NCBI GenBank assembly: GCA_947561715.1
Contig: OX387200.1
Coordinates: forward strand, 20,400,501 to 20,464,500
Source: Ascidia mentula
Taxonomy: Eukaryota > Chordata > Ascidiacea > Phlebobranchia > Ascidiidae
DNA length: 64,000 bases
Direction: 5' to 3'
Shown here: positions 36,601-51,600 of the stretch, piece by piece
Layout of the letters: each line of letters opens with the position of its first letter
How positions within the stretch are numbered: position 1 is the stretch's first letter
The notes under the pieces: model-generated
Seen by the model: the letters and a program-made list of their open reading frames with translations, nothing else
What the model was told of the DNA's origin: nothing
Database searches by the model: none
Made by a program: the position numbers and the translations under genes

Positions 36601-39600
36601 ATACATATTTTTTCACAGCATCATTAATACATGGTATTCAAAACGAATGTTACGTTTCTTCCTATTTTAACAGACAGTTTGTGTCCCGTTGGAAAATTCT
36701 GTCCGACGGGTACAACCGCTCCGCTCGACTGCACATCCGGTTACTATAGCGACGAGCAAGGTCTGGCGACCTGCAAACCGTGTCAGGCGGGATTTTATTG
36801 TCCGAACGCAACCCAAGATCCGACCGGCTTCCCTTGTGTTGCTGGATATTACTGTCCTGAAGGTATGCTAGATGATACGTTGCAGTCCATTTCAAACGAA
36901 CAAACAAACCTGATCCATAGGATTCTATAAGTTTGGTTTGTGGACTGCATGTTTGAAATGGAAAACGTTTGGTGTTTTTATAAGGAGGTTTGGTGTAAAC
37001 TTTGCAATAATACTCTCCATATTGCCATTTTTTTTAAATATTTACCATAATCCTATATATTTGATTTATTGTGGAACCAACAAAATCCGTTGAGTTATTC
37101 CGCAGGATTTATCTGGTAATTATTTTTATATTTTTAGGCACTGCCGACTACCTGGACTACCCTTGTCCTGCTGGAACATACGGCGTCGTCCCTCAAGCTA
37201 TCAATGCATCGCAATGCAGGGAATGCGACCCCGGGAAATACTGCGATGGAAATGGAACCGCTGGGGTGTCGGGAGATTGTGATGAAGGCCAGTAAAAAAG
37301 TCGATTGCCCTCTGTTTTGATGAATTCCGAAAACTCTGCAATAAACGATTGACTTTTCTGTGCACAGCATAAAAATAAAACCTTCTATTAAATTTCTTCC
37401 CTATTACTCAATGTCAAGAAAAAAAGGTTACAAAATTATATAGGGTCAATCATGTCGTTACAAGTTGTTGGGGAAACTCTGACCTTCACGTTTATTTGCA
37501 GGTTTCTACTGCTTGGGTGGTTCCCCAACACCGCGACCGAGCAGTTATTCCAATTTCACCGAGTTCGATTGTTTGTGTCCCGCAAATGCCACTGGGGGGG
37601 AATGCCCGATAGGTTATTTTTGTCCAAGAGGCACAGGAACTCCCGATGAGTGCACGGGAGGATTTTACTGCAACAGAACTGGTAAGCAACACTGATCCTC
37701 AGGGTTGAAGCAAAACAAATCTTGTCGAGACGATTGAGTTTTGCAGAAAAAAAAACAGCCATTGTGTACGTGAATGTGTTAAATAAGTTGGCATTGCTGC
37801 TTCCAGTAACTTAACAAGTTAAACACTTCCACCAAACAGTATTTTTGTTTATCAAGTTTTATCACGTTTTACCTTGCTTTAACTGATCAAAAAACAATCG
37901 TGTATAGCATTTAACAATATGTTTATCTTCTAATAATTTTGTCGTTCAGGTCTGTCTGCTCCAACCGGTCAATGCGACCCAGGGTTTTATTGTTCTAAAG
38001 CCACAAAACCCGATCCCACGGATGGAGTTACAGGAAACGTTTGTCCACGTGGCAGATACTGCGGTAACTTGTGCTTATTTACTGAAAATGATTACAAATA
38101 TTTATTTATGACAAACCGCATTTTTTAAAATCACCAGGTCATAAAAATAAGTTAATAAACGAAACGGGAACGAGAAAGTCCCGTATTTTATGCAAAGTGG
38201 CGGAGATATTGTCAGATTCCTTAATTAACGAATATTTACTTGCAGAGGCTGGATCAAGCAGCGGAACACTCTGTCTAAGTGGATCGTACAATGACGGGAC
38301 TGGAGGAAAACAACCATCCGACTGCATGTCCTGTCCTGCAGGATATTTCTGTCCTGATTCAGGGCAACACAATTACACCAACTCGTGTCCTGAAGGTTGA
38401 GACCACGTTAAATTTACACATGAACTTGTTTATTTTGAAATACCGACCCTCTAAAAATGTCCAAATCGTCTTAAAATCCTAGCAGTTTATTTCAGGGTCA
38501 TGATGGTGATAGCTATGCGAAAGTAAACCTCAATTGGTTAAAAAGTGTCAAAAATTTGCACATATTTGACTCGTTTATATTTGCAGTTTTTCTTTCCATT
38601 ACCTAACATTGTTTTTATTTCAGGGTATTACTGTTATGCCGGTCAATCGGCAGGTAATGATCTGCCTTGCCAGCCCGGTTACATGTGTCCTGAGGGTTCA
38701 CCGAATATGACCTTGTGTGAATCAGGTTTCTACCAAGATCAGGCACAGAAGTCCACTTGCAAGACTTGTCCAGCAGGTAACTTCAAAATCACAGTTTAAA
38801 AACAACCTCAAAATAACGGCAATATTCTTTTCATACTGAAGTGAAAAGTTAGTTAATAGTCAAATTTACGTAAATCTCACCTTCGTTAGTTATCCGCAAA
38901 ATTCGAATATGACTGGCAAGCGATCAGTTTTGTCTGATAAAATGACATCGCCCGTTTTAGTTTGAAAAATTAAAGCAATCACAGCCTAATGCTCAACCAT
39001 TGGCACAACTTAACCCCCCCCAATTTTTTTTCTAAACTAATTATAACAAACAAAGGGTTTGTGCGACTAGCGATAAAATTTTGCTTTTCGTGGCAAAAAC
39101 GAACATTTTCCTGTATACCGACTTGGTGAAAAAGACTGACATAAGTGTGTTTACTTTTCTTTTCCAGGATATTATTGCAATCAAGCCGACGGACCAATCA
39201 CTGACGGGCTGACATACGAATGTCCGCTCGGAAGTTATTGCCCCGATGGGACGAAGTCTTCGGACCAGTTTAAGTGTATGGAGGGTACGTACGGCAGCAG
39301 GACGGGATTAAACAGCCAGGCTGAATGTGACAGTTGTCCACAAGGTCGATATTGTCCTGTTCAGGGAATCGGAAGCGACACCAGTAAGTAAAACTTGTCT
39401 TGGTTTCTACAATTTGATTTGAATTTACTCAATCTGATGTTGAAGAATTCTGGGAATCATTTCCTAGTATATTCCCATCAGTTATTCAGTAAAACACGAT
39501 ACAGTTTAGTGAAACATGAAACTTTGCCGTTTTTTTGCTCTCTAAGCATTTATGAAATGTAATTTTCATTTCATTCCATTGATAATGGAATCACGCACTT

Positions 39601-42600
39601 CTGCCAATCGTTAAGAGGTGGCACAGGTGTAACATTTGTTACAATTTAAATACGTTTTCCTTTAGGACTATATTTCACAGGTTTGCTTATAACTTCGAGA
39701 ATATTTTGGCTGGTCCACAATTAACAGTGTCGGTTCATTGTTATTTATTATCTGACAAAATTTCGGTTTAAAATCGCTGATCCAAATTTTGTATTGTGTT
39801 TTTAGTTGACAACTACCCGTGTGCGGCGGGTTCACTCTGTGTGTCCGGTGCCACCATATCGAATCCAACAGATGGTGTGACTGGCGATGCGTGTCCAAGG
39901 GGAAAGTATTGTCTTGAAGGTAAAATTAAGCCTGGTACTATGATCAACGATGATATGGATAAAAATTAATTATTCTTGTGTATTGGAGTGGATTTTAGGA
40001 AACATCTAGAGGGGCATTCCTTTTGTCATATTATTTTTCATTTGAAACATCAACTTTGAATGTAGTTTCTTGGAAATTTTCGTGGAGCTTTTCGGACATT
40101 GGTCATTAACAAGTTCTGTGTTTTAAAGGAACCACCACGGGTACGGATTGTCCTGTCGGAACTTTCAACAACGAGACAGGGGTGGCTTCAGAGTCGAATT
40201 GTTCCGACTGCACCCCAGGTTTCTACTGTCAGGCACCGGGAATTAAAGAACCGACCGCTCCTTGCGATCCAAGGTACCTATTGGTTGCGATTAAATTGTA
40301 AACAACATGCTTGCTCATAACTTTGGTTTAAATTTGTCCTGTGAGATTATAATCTTGGTATTTACGCCATTAAAATGTCTTCTGGTATTTGCATTGCTTG
40401 TTAAAATTACCTGATTTGTCCTCAGCAAAATAGTTCAGTTCCTCCTAAACTGTGCAGATAAATCAGCCCACGTTTTTAGTATCTTCGCATTTAACTCTTT
40501 CATAAAGAAGAACTTATTTACCACCAGCTGAACACATTTATCTGCTTGCTTCAGATACTATTGTTTGGGAAAAAACACTGAGCCGTCATCGACATTATAC
40601 AACTGCACGGTTGGAAGTCACTGTCCTGAAGGATCGCCCGCCCCTGTTCCCTGCTCGAACGGAACATACTCAACAGATATACTGCAATCTGAGTGTCTCG
40701 TGTGCCCGGCAGGATCCTTCTGTGTGGATGGAATAAATCCAGAGCCATGCACGAAAGGTAAATGGAATTGTTTTGAAACGAAGGTTTGGGCTGAAATGTT
40801 GACTTAGCAGTATTTCCATTTTTTCGTTCATGTGTTGACAAGGAATTAGTATCGATATTTAACTGAAATATATTTTGTAGTTCCACCAATATTTAAATTA
40901 AGTTGTTTATTTGTTCAATTCCGTTTCGTTCGTTGCCTTGAATGAACTTTTACATTGATGAGATATAAGTAAATTAAACAGAGTTTTCTAAATCATGCCA
41001 ACACTTAATTCACAAAACATTTTTTGAAAGAAACAGGGAATAAACGTGAACGACAACCGAACGATAAATTCCCATCTTTTTCCTTTTTTTAAAGGTTATT
41101 TCTGTCCTCCGGGTACAGGGTACGACTTGGGTCAATGCCCCCCAGGTACATATGGCGCTTCTCAAAGTCTTGAAGCTGAAAGTGATTGTGCAGCTTGCGA
41201 CCCTGGCAAGTTTTGTGATCAGTTCCATGCTACAACTTACAGCGGAGATTGCAACGCAACTTTCTTCTGTAAGAACGGCAGCTCTTCAGCGACACCCGAT
41301 GGAACTGATGGTATGTTTTGAGTATCATAAAATAAGTACGTCAAATTTTTCCAGAAAAATATATGAGCATTAAACTTTTCTAATTGTTTAAAAAACAAAA
41401 TCAAATATAGCACATACTGCTTGTATAACGTCAATGTATACCAGGTGTAAATGAAAATTGCGTTTTTTCGCTTTAAAACGAAACATTTATGTGTTTAAGT
41501 ATAAATAAAATTGTACGTTGTGGAAATGCACAAACGACATGCATAACATCAATGTACTTCGAAACCAGGTGTAAATGGAAAGTGCTCCCCTGGTTTTTAC
41601 TGCCCTGCTGCAACACCAGCTGAAATTCCATGCGGCCCTGGAACTTACCGAAGTTTACCAGGAGGTGGAACACAGGTAACTGGGGCCATGACATAAGCTA
41701 AAGCCAAGCCTTTGTAAGCTTAGCTATCAGTTAGTTTTAAAAATACATACATTTGAACTAAAAAAAAACAGTGTGTTTATTACATTGACAATACTCTTTT
41801 ACACATAAATGATTTCAATAACAACCTTACACCGCAGTTGTCTTTTATAAAAACCGATGCACCGAATTTAAACTCAAACAAAATATTCACACAGGGCGAC
41901 TGCCAGTCTTGTCCCGCTGGCCAATATTGTGTTGGGGGCGAAGCGTCACCTAGCGGTAACTGTTCCGGTGGATATTTTTGTACAAGCGGGGCTACCAGCG
42001 ACAAACCGACCACTGGTCCCACGGGAGGCCCATGCCCTACCGGTTTCCAGTGCCCAGAAGGTGCCGCAGAACCACATCAGTGTGAGGCTGGAACTTACAA
42101 CAATTTAACAAAACAACAGGCGTGCTTTGAATGCCAGGCCGGGTGAGGCAACATTCTGCGGTGTATTCATGAATGCAAAATATTGCGAAAATTAAGTTGG
42201 TCTCTGACACTTTATTCTTATAGTTCAGTAAATTTCAGAGCAAGGGTTGCAATGCTCCAATTAGTTTACACCTCAGAACTATTATATCCTTATCCAATAA
42301 AATGTAACTAACTATCTGAATTTTCCGCTCAGTTGTAGAGAAAAAACAACTGTGGTTTTGCCCCAAAACATTATCGGATTCCGCAACCATAGAACCACTT
42401 TTTTTGTTTTTGTGCAGATATTATTGTCCAGAAAATTCGACGAGCTACACAGACAACGAGTGTCCCCAGGGTTACTTCTGTCCCAATGGTACCAAGAACA
42501 TGTACGACAACCCCTGCCCCCCTGGGACCTACGGGGGCTCCCTGGGGTTGCAGAGTCTCAGAGATTGTTCGCCTTGTGATCCAGGTAGCTAAAGTCTCCA

Positions 42601-45600
42601 CAGTAATATTGGTATTTGTTTTTATATAACTGTCTTTCTTTTTTAGGGTTTATATAATGTGGATAAACACTTGCAATTCTCCACAATGTACAACTGCTGC
42701 ATAACATTTTGGACTTCGTTATTTTTATTCATTCTTAACGTTTTGTACACACAATGCTGTTCGTGTGTTATAACAGAGTGACCCTACTTGAGCATTACTT
42801 TGTGCATATGTTACTACTGATGGTCATCTCATCGTCTGCAGTTGTGGTTTAGACCCACATATTCAGTACTAGACGTCATCTTTTCAATGTTTTATCTGTG
42901 CAGGCCACTATTGCAACGAATCCGGTCTCCTCGGACCGGCTGGAACTTGTGATGCGGGATGGTATTGCACAACGTGCGCGTTCACCTCTCAACCATCTGA
43001 CTCTTTACTGCCACCATGTGGGTGACAACTTGTCATGTGGTTACGTATCGTAATAATCTGGTTCTAAACGTTTTTGTGTTACACTTACAGTTAACGACAC
43101 GTCATGCTTATGTCCCGTACGCGATGACGTCAACTCTACAGGAGGGCGGTGCCAGCGTGGATATTTCTGCCCGGGGGGTTCGGTTGGACCAACACTTTGC
43201 ACGTCGGGTAATAAGTTATAACTCACTTATCCTTACCTTCGGTGTGAAAGTAGCGTTTGTGTGTGCAACCATTCTTGCACCAGTTTATTTGTTGTTGTTT
43301 CTATGGTAATTTAACTGAAACGTGATAAGACGTCAAGCAGCCTGACCTGAAATTAGTTGCGTCGTGCAGGAAATCCATCGTCTTTTGTATGCTTTGGCTT
43401 AACCCATAAGTGCAAAATGATTTTTGGAAACATCATTCGAATTAAATAGGACATCACAAAAGCCCGTGGGACGCGTGTAATCGTTACACTCATGCACCAT
43501 AGAAATAATAAGAAGTTTAATACTCACCATCTGCAGGTTACTATTGTGAAACCGATGGGTTGGAAGCGACGCCAACCGGAAAATGCCAGGCAGGATTTTA
43601 CTGCAGCAACGGATCCATCTCGAAAACACCAAGTGATGGTGTATGCCCGTAAGTTGGTCCCATTACATGTCTGACTACTTTGACATCCTCACCAATGGTT
43701 TTGGGAAGGATTTGTGTACATTGAAGGAATTACTACTCGGATTCTTTAGAACACTTTGTACACTCCCTGATGTACTGTCGCCATTAACTCACATTTTCTT
43801 TGTTTTGTAGAGCTGGATTTTACTGCCCGGAAGGTATTGGCGAACCAATACCGTGCGAACCTGGAACATTCAGTAACCATACGCAGAACAAAGCGCAGTC
43901 GGAATGTTCAATCTGCACTGCAGGTATAACATAAACAATTGCCTTGTAATTGTGTTTAAATTACATTTGAACGGGGTTTAAATCCTTCACTGTACAACCC
44001 TTATGTCTGCAACAAGATTTTCGTTACAGTTATAGCTGAACTGAGCTATAGCTTAAACTTGCGCTACTGTCTATTATTGATTGGTTTACCTTTTTTGTTT
44101 TCTGCAATATATGCCCAATACGTTTGGATATACAAAGAATGTGATGTATTGGTGACCCCGACGATTTAACTCTGCCCCAGGTTACTACTGTGTTGGCGGA
44201 GAAGGGGATCGTTCGGGACTTTGCAGCGAGAATTATTTTTGCCCGGAAGGTCAGAATGTGAGCTCACCAATCGACTACGTGTGTCCAGCTGGTAACCGGT
44301 GTCCAGCGGGAAGTCCGGCCCCTGAACCTTGTAAAAGTGGAACGTATCAGAACTCAGATGGACAGGTTTGGATTCTTAACGCTTTGACGCTTTTAACCCT
44401 AAAAAAATAATAAAATATGAATCGTGTTACCTTTACTATTTTAAGTTCAGGTCTGATTTCAATATTTTTTCTCCACAGAGCAATTGCAAAATATGCGATG
44501 CCGGCTACTATTGCGAGGCGATCAATACCACGGGAGTTGTAATAGGTTGGTCTGCTAATTTAGAACGATTTTTTTTTCAAAGACGAAAAATATTTTTTTT
44601 AAAACGAAAATGTCCGCACCACGGCGTGCTCATACTGTTGTTAACGTTGTCATGGTTGAAAAAATGCTTCGGCAAGAACTTATGTCAGCATCAGTTTAAC
44701 TTAAGCCAACTTATGCCATTATCAGTTTAATATTTAATTAAGTTTTCAAAAAACTCTTTCGACCTTCATCAAGGAATCATCGCACTTTCAACTTCTTTTC
44801 AGGTGTGTCCGTTCCACTTGAATGCCCAATCGGCCACTACTGCCCCGCACAAACCACTTATGACAAACAACACCCATGTCCCCCCGGAACCTACAACGCT
44901 CAAACTAAACGTTCCGACGTGTCACAATGCACCTATTGTGACAACGGAACATATTGCGACGACTGGGGACTTTTTGAACCAGCGGGTGATTGCGCTGCCG
45001 GTTTTTATTGCGTCAACGGTTCGGCCTCAAGGACACCTGATCTAGGATCGAACTACGGTCCATGTCCCAATGGAAGTTATTGCTTGGAAGGTGATCCGGT
45101 GATTCATCCCTGCCCATCCGGAACATACAACAGTAATGAACGTAAGTCCCAGCCACTTTACTTAAAAGTAACACTAATATATTGCGATATTTGCAATACG
45201 AAACATTTTCCACAAATTTTTGTTTTACTTTTGGAAACTTTCGTGCAAGTTGAAGTCATAAATTACGACTTGCTTTCTGTCACATTAAACTTAAATCCCT
45301 AAACTGAACTGTTTGCTGCTTGTCACCAGGTGGAAATTCAAGCGATGCCTGTCTACCCTGTACGGCTGGTGAATATTGCGAAACGCCTGGACTTTCTGCT
45401 ACAACTGGAGATTGTGAAGCTGGTTACTATTGCCCTGAGGGTTCCTCACGCCGGACAGGTCGGAGTAATATCCGTTTGGGAACATCCTAAATAACACTGA
45501 TCTAAGTTGAATTGATTGTGTTTTACTTGCATTTAAGATCAGCCCTATATAGATACAATAGATAATAATGCATCTGACTGGCAGCTGTAAAGGCTGTGTA

Positions 45601-48600
45601 TGTCCATTTTTTAACAAAATATCTACGTTTATTTTAAATGCACACATAAGTGTAGCAGGCATACTTGAGAATACTCCGGAACCCTAGTCGAACGCCATTT
45701 TTTCTAATTCAGCTTATAGTTGCCCAATTGGTTATCACTGCCCCGCCCGTTCCGCTGATCCTCTGCCTTGTGCCGACGGAAGTTACACGACTGCTGTGCG
45801 TCAGTCAACCTGTACATTGTGCTCTGCTGGAAGCTTTTGCAATGGAACCGCAATAGAGGTGAGTTTGAGGTCCGAATGTGTATATGCAATGTGCTTTACC
45901 AAAAAACTCAAAATTTGGTTTCTTATAAAACTTCATTAATGTTAACTTAAACTATTTTGACGTAAATTGTCGTAAACAACTGGGACTAAACAATGACCCC
46001 CCCCAAAAAAGTGTATTATTCACTGTCCTAATATTTATTGAAAAGCGCTATGTTTGTAAAAGCTTGAATTCACATTACACTTCATTCCCATTAAAAAGGC
46101 TGTGTAACTCACAAACATGTTGTTAGGATTGTCCAATGGGTTTCTTCTGTCCTGCGGGACAAACGGTGCCCAGTCCATGTCCAGCAGGCACTTACAACAA
46201 CAAGATAGGTGCAGTTGAATTGGGTGATTGCAAACCTTGTGATCCTGGCTACTACTGCCCCAACATCAGTGCTAGCTCATATGAAGGTAAACTATTATGC
46301 TGGTGACACAACACAGAGTTGTATTTGGCCCAACTGCCCAACTATACTTTGTAATGTTTTTTGATAAATATATGTAACAACATTTACCCGTTTTTTTATT
46401 TGCCATGGCGATTTTATTAAATTAGTAAAACTAACACGTTAAATTCAAAATATATATGTGTAATAGAGCCATAATATTCATTTGGAGCTACAGACAGTAG
46501 CGCACACTGTTTCAACCCATAAAGTCTTATCAGTTCAGCTGTTGACTGTAGCACTGCTGGAATAGCTTTTATATACAATTGTTCATTCTTAGGACAATGT
46601 TATGCTGGTTTCTACTGCCGCAATGCTTCAGAAGTCCCTAACCCGGCTGCCGGTGCATTTGGAGATGCCGGACCTTGTCCACCGGGATTTTACTGTCCTG
46701 CAGGTTAGTTGGATATTCTACATTTACAGTAAAGCTCATGTAAAGCAAATAGAATACATTTTTCCACAAATGTAGTCAAAACAGTTGGAGATCATGATCA
46801 TATGGATAGAGTTTCCGGAATCGTTTAATAGTGTAATGTATAACATGATAAGAGTAGAAATCACAAATAGGAGGGTTTAATAGATTCTGACTTTCTGCGA
46901 CAGTAGAAACTCCAGGAGTGATGGACGATCAGGATTAGTGTGTTCTTTTATTTTACAATCGTACAGAAATGTTTATTTCGTCATAATGGCATTGTCAGTT
47001 TCAGATTTAAAAAAGGATAAAAAAAAACAAAAGCAAAGGCCAACGTTAATCCGAGGTACTGATGTTTTTGTGTAAAGGAACTGGTGAACCGAACACGTGT
47101 GACCCCGGAACATTCAATCCTTCACCACAAGCGTTCAGTGTCGACAACTGCACCCAATGTACTCCCGGTTCGTACTGTAACGGAAGTGGTTTGGATGCTC
47201 CAACCGGACCCTGTAGTGAACGTTATTACTGCGCTGGAGGTTCAGCCGAAGCAGCCCCAGCAAGTGTAAGTGTTTGTAATGCGTATAAAACGGTTTACTG
47301 GTTTATTGAATAGATGTTTAGAGGTCAAAAACAAGAAATAGTTTGTTATCAGTCACTAAAACTTAAAAAGTCTTAAAAAAATTTGAATCGTGTTACCTTT
47401 AACATATAACGCCGAAACCCCCAAACACATTTTGATTATTTATTTTTCGTCTCCTGGCAGTGACGTCAATTAATATGTTTAGACCACATTAACCGGGGGA
47501 CCTTGTCCACTTGGTTCTTATTGCCCAATCAACAGCAGTTTACCTATTCCATGCGAGGGAGGTACTTTCGCTTCAACCATCGCCACAGCTGTGTGTGACT
47601 TGTGTCCAGCCGGAACGTACTGTCCGATTGGTTCCAATAATACAACTGTGTGTCCTTACGGTCATTACTGCCCTATAATGTCTCCGGGACCGCTTGCATG
47701 CAACAATGGAACGTATAATAATCAAACCGGTAAGTTCAACATGGTTATTGCGTGGTCATACAATATCGGCATGATGAGATTTATTGCGAACAAAACCAAT
47801 AATTCCAGAAATATGGGTCTAGAACTGGTTACATTCACATGACTTCAGTGATACTCGTATAAGATACTTTTTCCTAATGTGTTAAGGAGGTGAAAGTGAA
47901 AACGATTGCAAGTTTTGTCCACCCGGATATTTCTGCCCAAACAGAGCTATGGAAAATCCTGAAGGAGAGTGCGCCGAAGGATGGTAAGATGACGTCATTG
48001 ACCAATTATTTCCTTTCATTTTTTGGAAACATAACCAGTTCCTCCTTTATTTAACTTGTTTTTATCCATTATGACACAGTGGTGATTTAGGCCCCGTTGG
48101 AACTTCTCATCACTTATTTTGTTATTTATTTTTTTTTCACCACACCGGGATTTGAACCCAGGACATTCTGGGCACGAATCCCGATCAGGTTTTTGACCAA
48201 TGCTGCCAATCACCCGCCCTTTATTTATTCCAGGTATTGTCGACTTGGCTCGTGGATGGAGCGTCCTGTAGTGGCCGGATTTAACGATTCTTCGAGTTGC
48301 GCCTGTCCGCTAGATGGCGACATCGGTGGCATGTGCCAACCTGGAGAATTCTGTCCCAAAGGATCCTCTCAACCTACTCCATGCACACAAGGTATGTGGT
48401 GTACGTAGAAAACCCGATTGGCACAGTTTATATTGATGATAATTGCCTGAAAAGTGCAATCAATGCCATTTGAATAAAGTCCATGTTCATCATTTGAATA
48501 AAACAGTAAAACTTTAATTTTGTCTAAGAAACTTTCCAATATTAACTAAATTCTCTTGATTAGGCACTCTTTTGTAAAAGACTGACTTTTTTATCACAAA

Positions 48601-51600
48601 AAGTACATTAGCTTTCGCGAGTTCCCCTCGCTTCATCAGGTGTAAATCTATTTCCAATATTAGTTACATTAGCAAGTTTTTTAATAATATCAACAAACTT
48701 TTAAATATGTCAGGCCCTGTATCTATTATTGCTATTCAATCCAGATGGTTTATTCGTGTTGCAGGATATTACTGTGGCGCCCCTGAGCTGCCCGCTGTGT
48801 CAGGGGGTTGTGAACAGGGTTATTATTGTTCCGGGGGAAGCACGACGTCATCTCCCGTAGGCCAAACATTCGGCGACATCTGTCCAAGTGGACATTATTG
48901 TCCGTTCAATTCTTCCTACCCTCTGCCCTGCCCTGAAGGTGCGGTTTTGTTTATCCGGTATATTAGGGTTACGGAAATATACTGCAATTAATAAAACTTT
49001 ATTAAACTTGGCAATAGTAAAAATGTCAGTAAACTTTTTCCATGAGACAATACCGTAGATAAGTGTGTCGAGTCGTTACTTACGACTGTGGTTCAATTTC
49101 GAGGGTTTAAAATTTGTTGCCACATTCAATACATTGATTTAAGTTTGTTTGTCTCTTCCCAAGCTTTTTTTTATTCGGTCGTTGCAGGAACCTTTTCTGG
49201 GGCCACCAAAAATCCAAACGTGGATTATTGTGAAAGTTGCACGGCCGGGTTTTATTGTCCAGGGAGCAACAACTCGTTTCCTCCATTTGAATGCGAGGTA
49301 AGACCTATACCGATGTTACTTAGTCAAAATGTAGAAAAACCATCACAGCAGCAGTACCACAGTACAATACATCATTTATATTCCGAGTAAATTGAGGTGA
49401 AAACTCAAAAAGTTTTAGTGTGGGCAACTGTATCCAACTTATAGCGGTTTAGATTCAGTTGCGGTGATAATTGTTTGTGTTTCTTTTCTGAGGTTTTCTG
49501 GAAACTTTTGGCCGCTACATTTGCGAACGAAACAAACTTTTTTTTTTCATTGACAACTGTATGTGGATATGGTCTTCGGATCGTTGCACTAAAAGTTTCG
49601 TATAAAGTGATTCTAGGACTAACCTAGGTATTGCAAAATCGCCCCAGACGCTTAACTCGCAATCATTTGCGCTTAAAGCTTTCTTTGTGCAAAGCAACAA
49701 CAACAAAAATACAATCACAACAAATTAAAACACAATACAAAATTTTAGGCCGGCTGCTTCTGTGTGAATGGATCCAAAGTTTCGTGTCCCGAAAATTGTC
49801 CGGATGGTGCGAGATGTCCCCTGGGGAGTCCCCAACCTGATCCATGTCCTTCAGGATTTTATCAACCCAATGGAAAACAGAGCGTGTGCCTGCTTTGCCC
49901 AGAAGGTAACTCAATTGCGGGACAATCGTTTCACCTTACTCAAAAATTTTACCGAATCGTAAAGAAGCAATAGACCCAGTAATAATCAGTGAGTCGCAGA
50001 CCGTGTCACTGTTACGTATGTTATGTTATTTGCAAACTAGAAAACAACCTGCTTTACGTAAACAGTTTGTTATTGGGTATTTAGTAAAAGAGCGGTGGCA
50101 CTATTTCAATCAAAGTTTTATTATTCTGACACCAATTTTGAAGCATGTTATTACCTTACGTACATGTCAGTGCTAACCAGCTTTGAAATACACAGGAAAG
50201 TACTGCGACTCGCTGGAAGCGATAGCTGACGGGTTGCTTGGAGTAGTAACGCCTCAACCTTGTCCTGCCGGTTTCTTTTGCCTCAACGGAACAAGGTAAG
50301 CTGAGTTTTAACTGACAGCTGTAGCTTTGTAAGCATATAGGAATCAACTCAAACTAAAATGGGTATAAACTGATTAAACATGGGTTTATCTATTATTCTA
50401 ATACATGCGCATCAAAGTGTTAGAAAATGCTAAATAACATGTTTATTATGAAAAGCAAAAATTGCATAAAAGCAGTCTGGACGCCATTGACCTTTGAAGG
50501 CGCAAAACCAGGAATGTAAAAGGTTAAACCTTACAGACCCAAGACGAAAGCTTATTAAGATCGCGAGGGTTTGGCTAAAGGGAATCCTGCACGTGATCTT
50601 AATGATGTACGAAATCTAAAAGCTTATTTGTTTCTCTCAGATACAAAACAGAATACCCCTGTAACGAAGGAACGTACAGAGACACACCTGGAGGGTCAAG
50701 ACCGGAAGATTGCGTCAACTGTGACCCAGGTTTCAATCAAGTTTCTTACCAGCTTACATGGCTGTCATCAGATTATAATTTTGCGTTTTAATGAGTCATA
50801 TTCAGGAACTCGTATTTTTGGAAACATCTGTAATATGACATCTTGGATGTGATTTACTTGTTAAACTCGTGAGATTTAAAATATAATCTGATCGAAGTTT
50901 GTTGCTTCTTATAGGATCTTACTGCGACAAAACGAACCAGACTTCACCGACAGGATTATGTTTTGCTGGTTATTATTGCCCGGGAGAATCCAAGAACGCG
51001 ACGGAAATAGAATGTCCACCAAGTAAGAAATAATGCTCACAATATGTGGTTTTGTTCAGCGTGTTTTTTCATGTTTTTAGCATTTTCAAATATACCTATG
51101 ACATTAAATGGTTAGGCTTCAAATTTATTTTCCAACAAAAGTCGACCCATAAGGTTTGACACTCGTATAAAAGTGTCTTAAAATATATTTCTTTGATGAA
51201 ATACGCAAGAAAAGAGATGTTGTAAAAGATAAATGCATGTTACAGTTAAGCATTGCTTAACTATAACTATTTGCACAAAGGATCTTACTGTCCCTCCAAC
51301 TCATCACAACCTACACCCTGTCCTAAAGGGACTTACAACCCACTATATAAACTGAGAAGTGTGGATGAATGTGAGGATTGCGACCCTGGGCAGTATTGCG
51401 CCTCTGATGGCTTGGACGCACCAACTGGACCATGTTTTGGAGGTATATTATGATATGATGTTGAAGGTTGAACAAGTCATCAAAGTGCTTAGTGTGGGAT
51501 TGTCACACTGCTCAAATACATCTTAAAATATTGTTTGAGTTTTTTAATCTACTCTCTTGTAAACTGTTTTTTAGAATAATATTTTTGCACAGGATGGCGT

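Noticed and set aside
50740-50790. Another hammerhead-like site on the minus strand (CTGATGACAGCC...)
   Set aside because: The hairpin CAGC/GCTG is followed by GTAAGAAAC, so GAAA is displaced from the stem; spacing is wrong.
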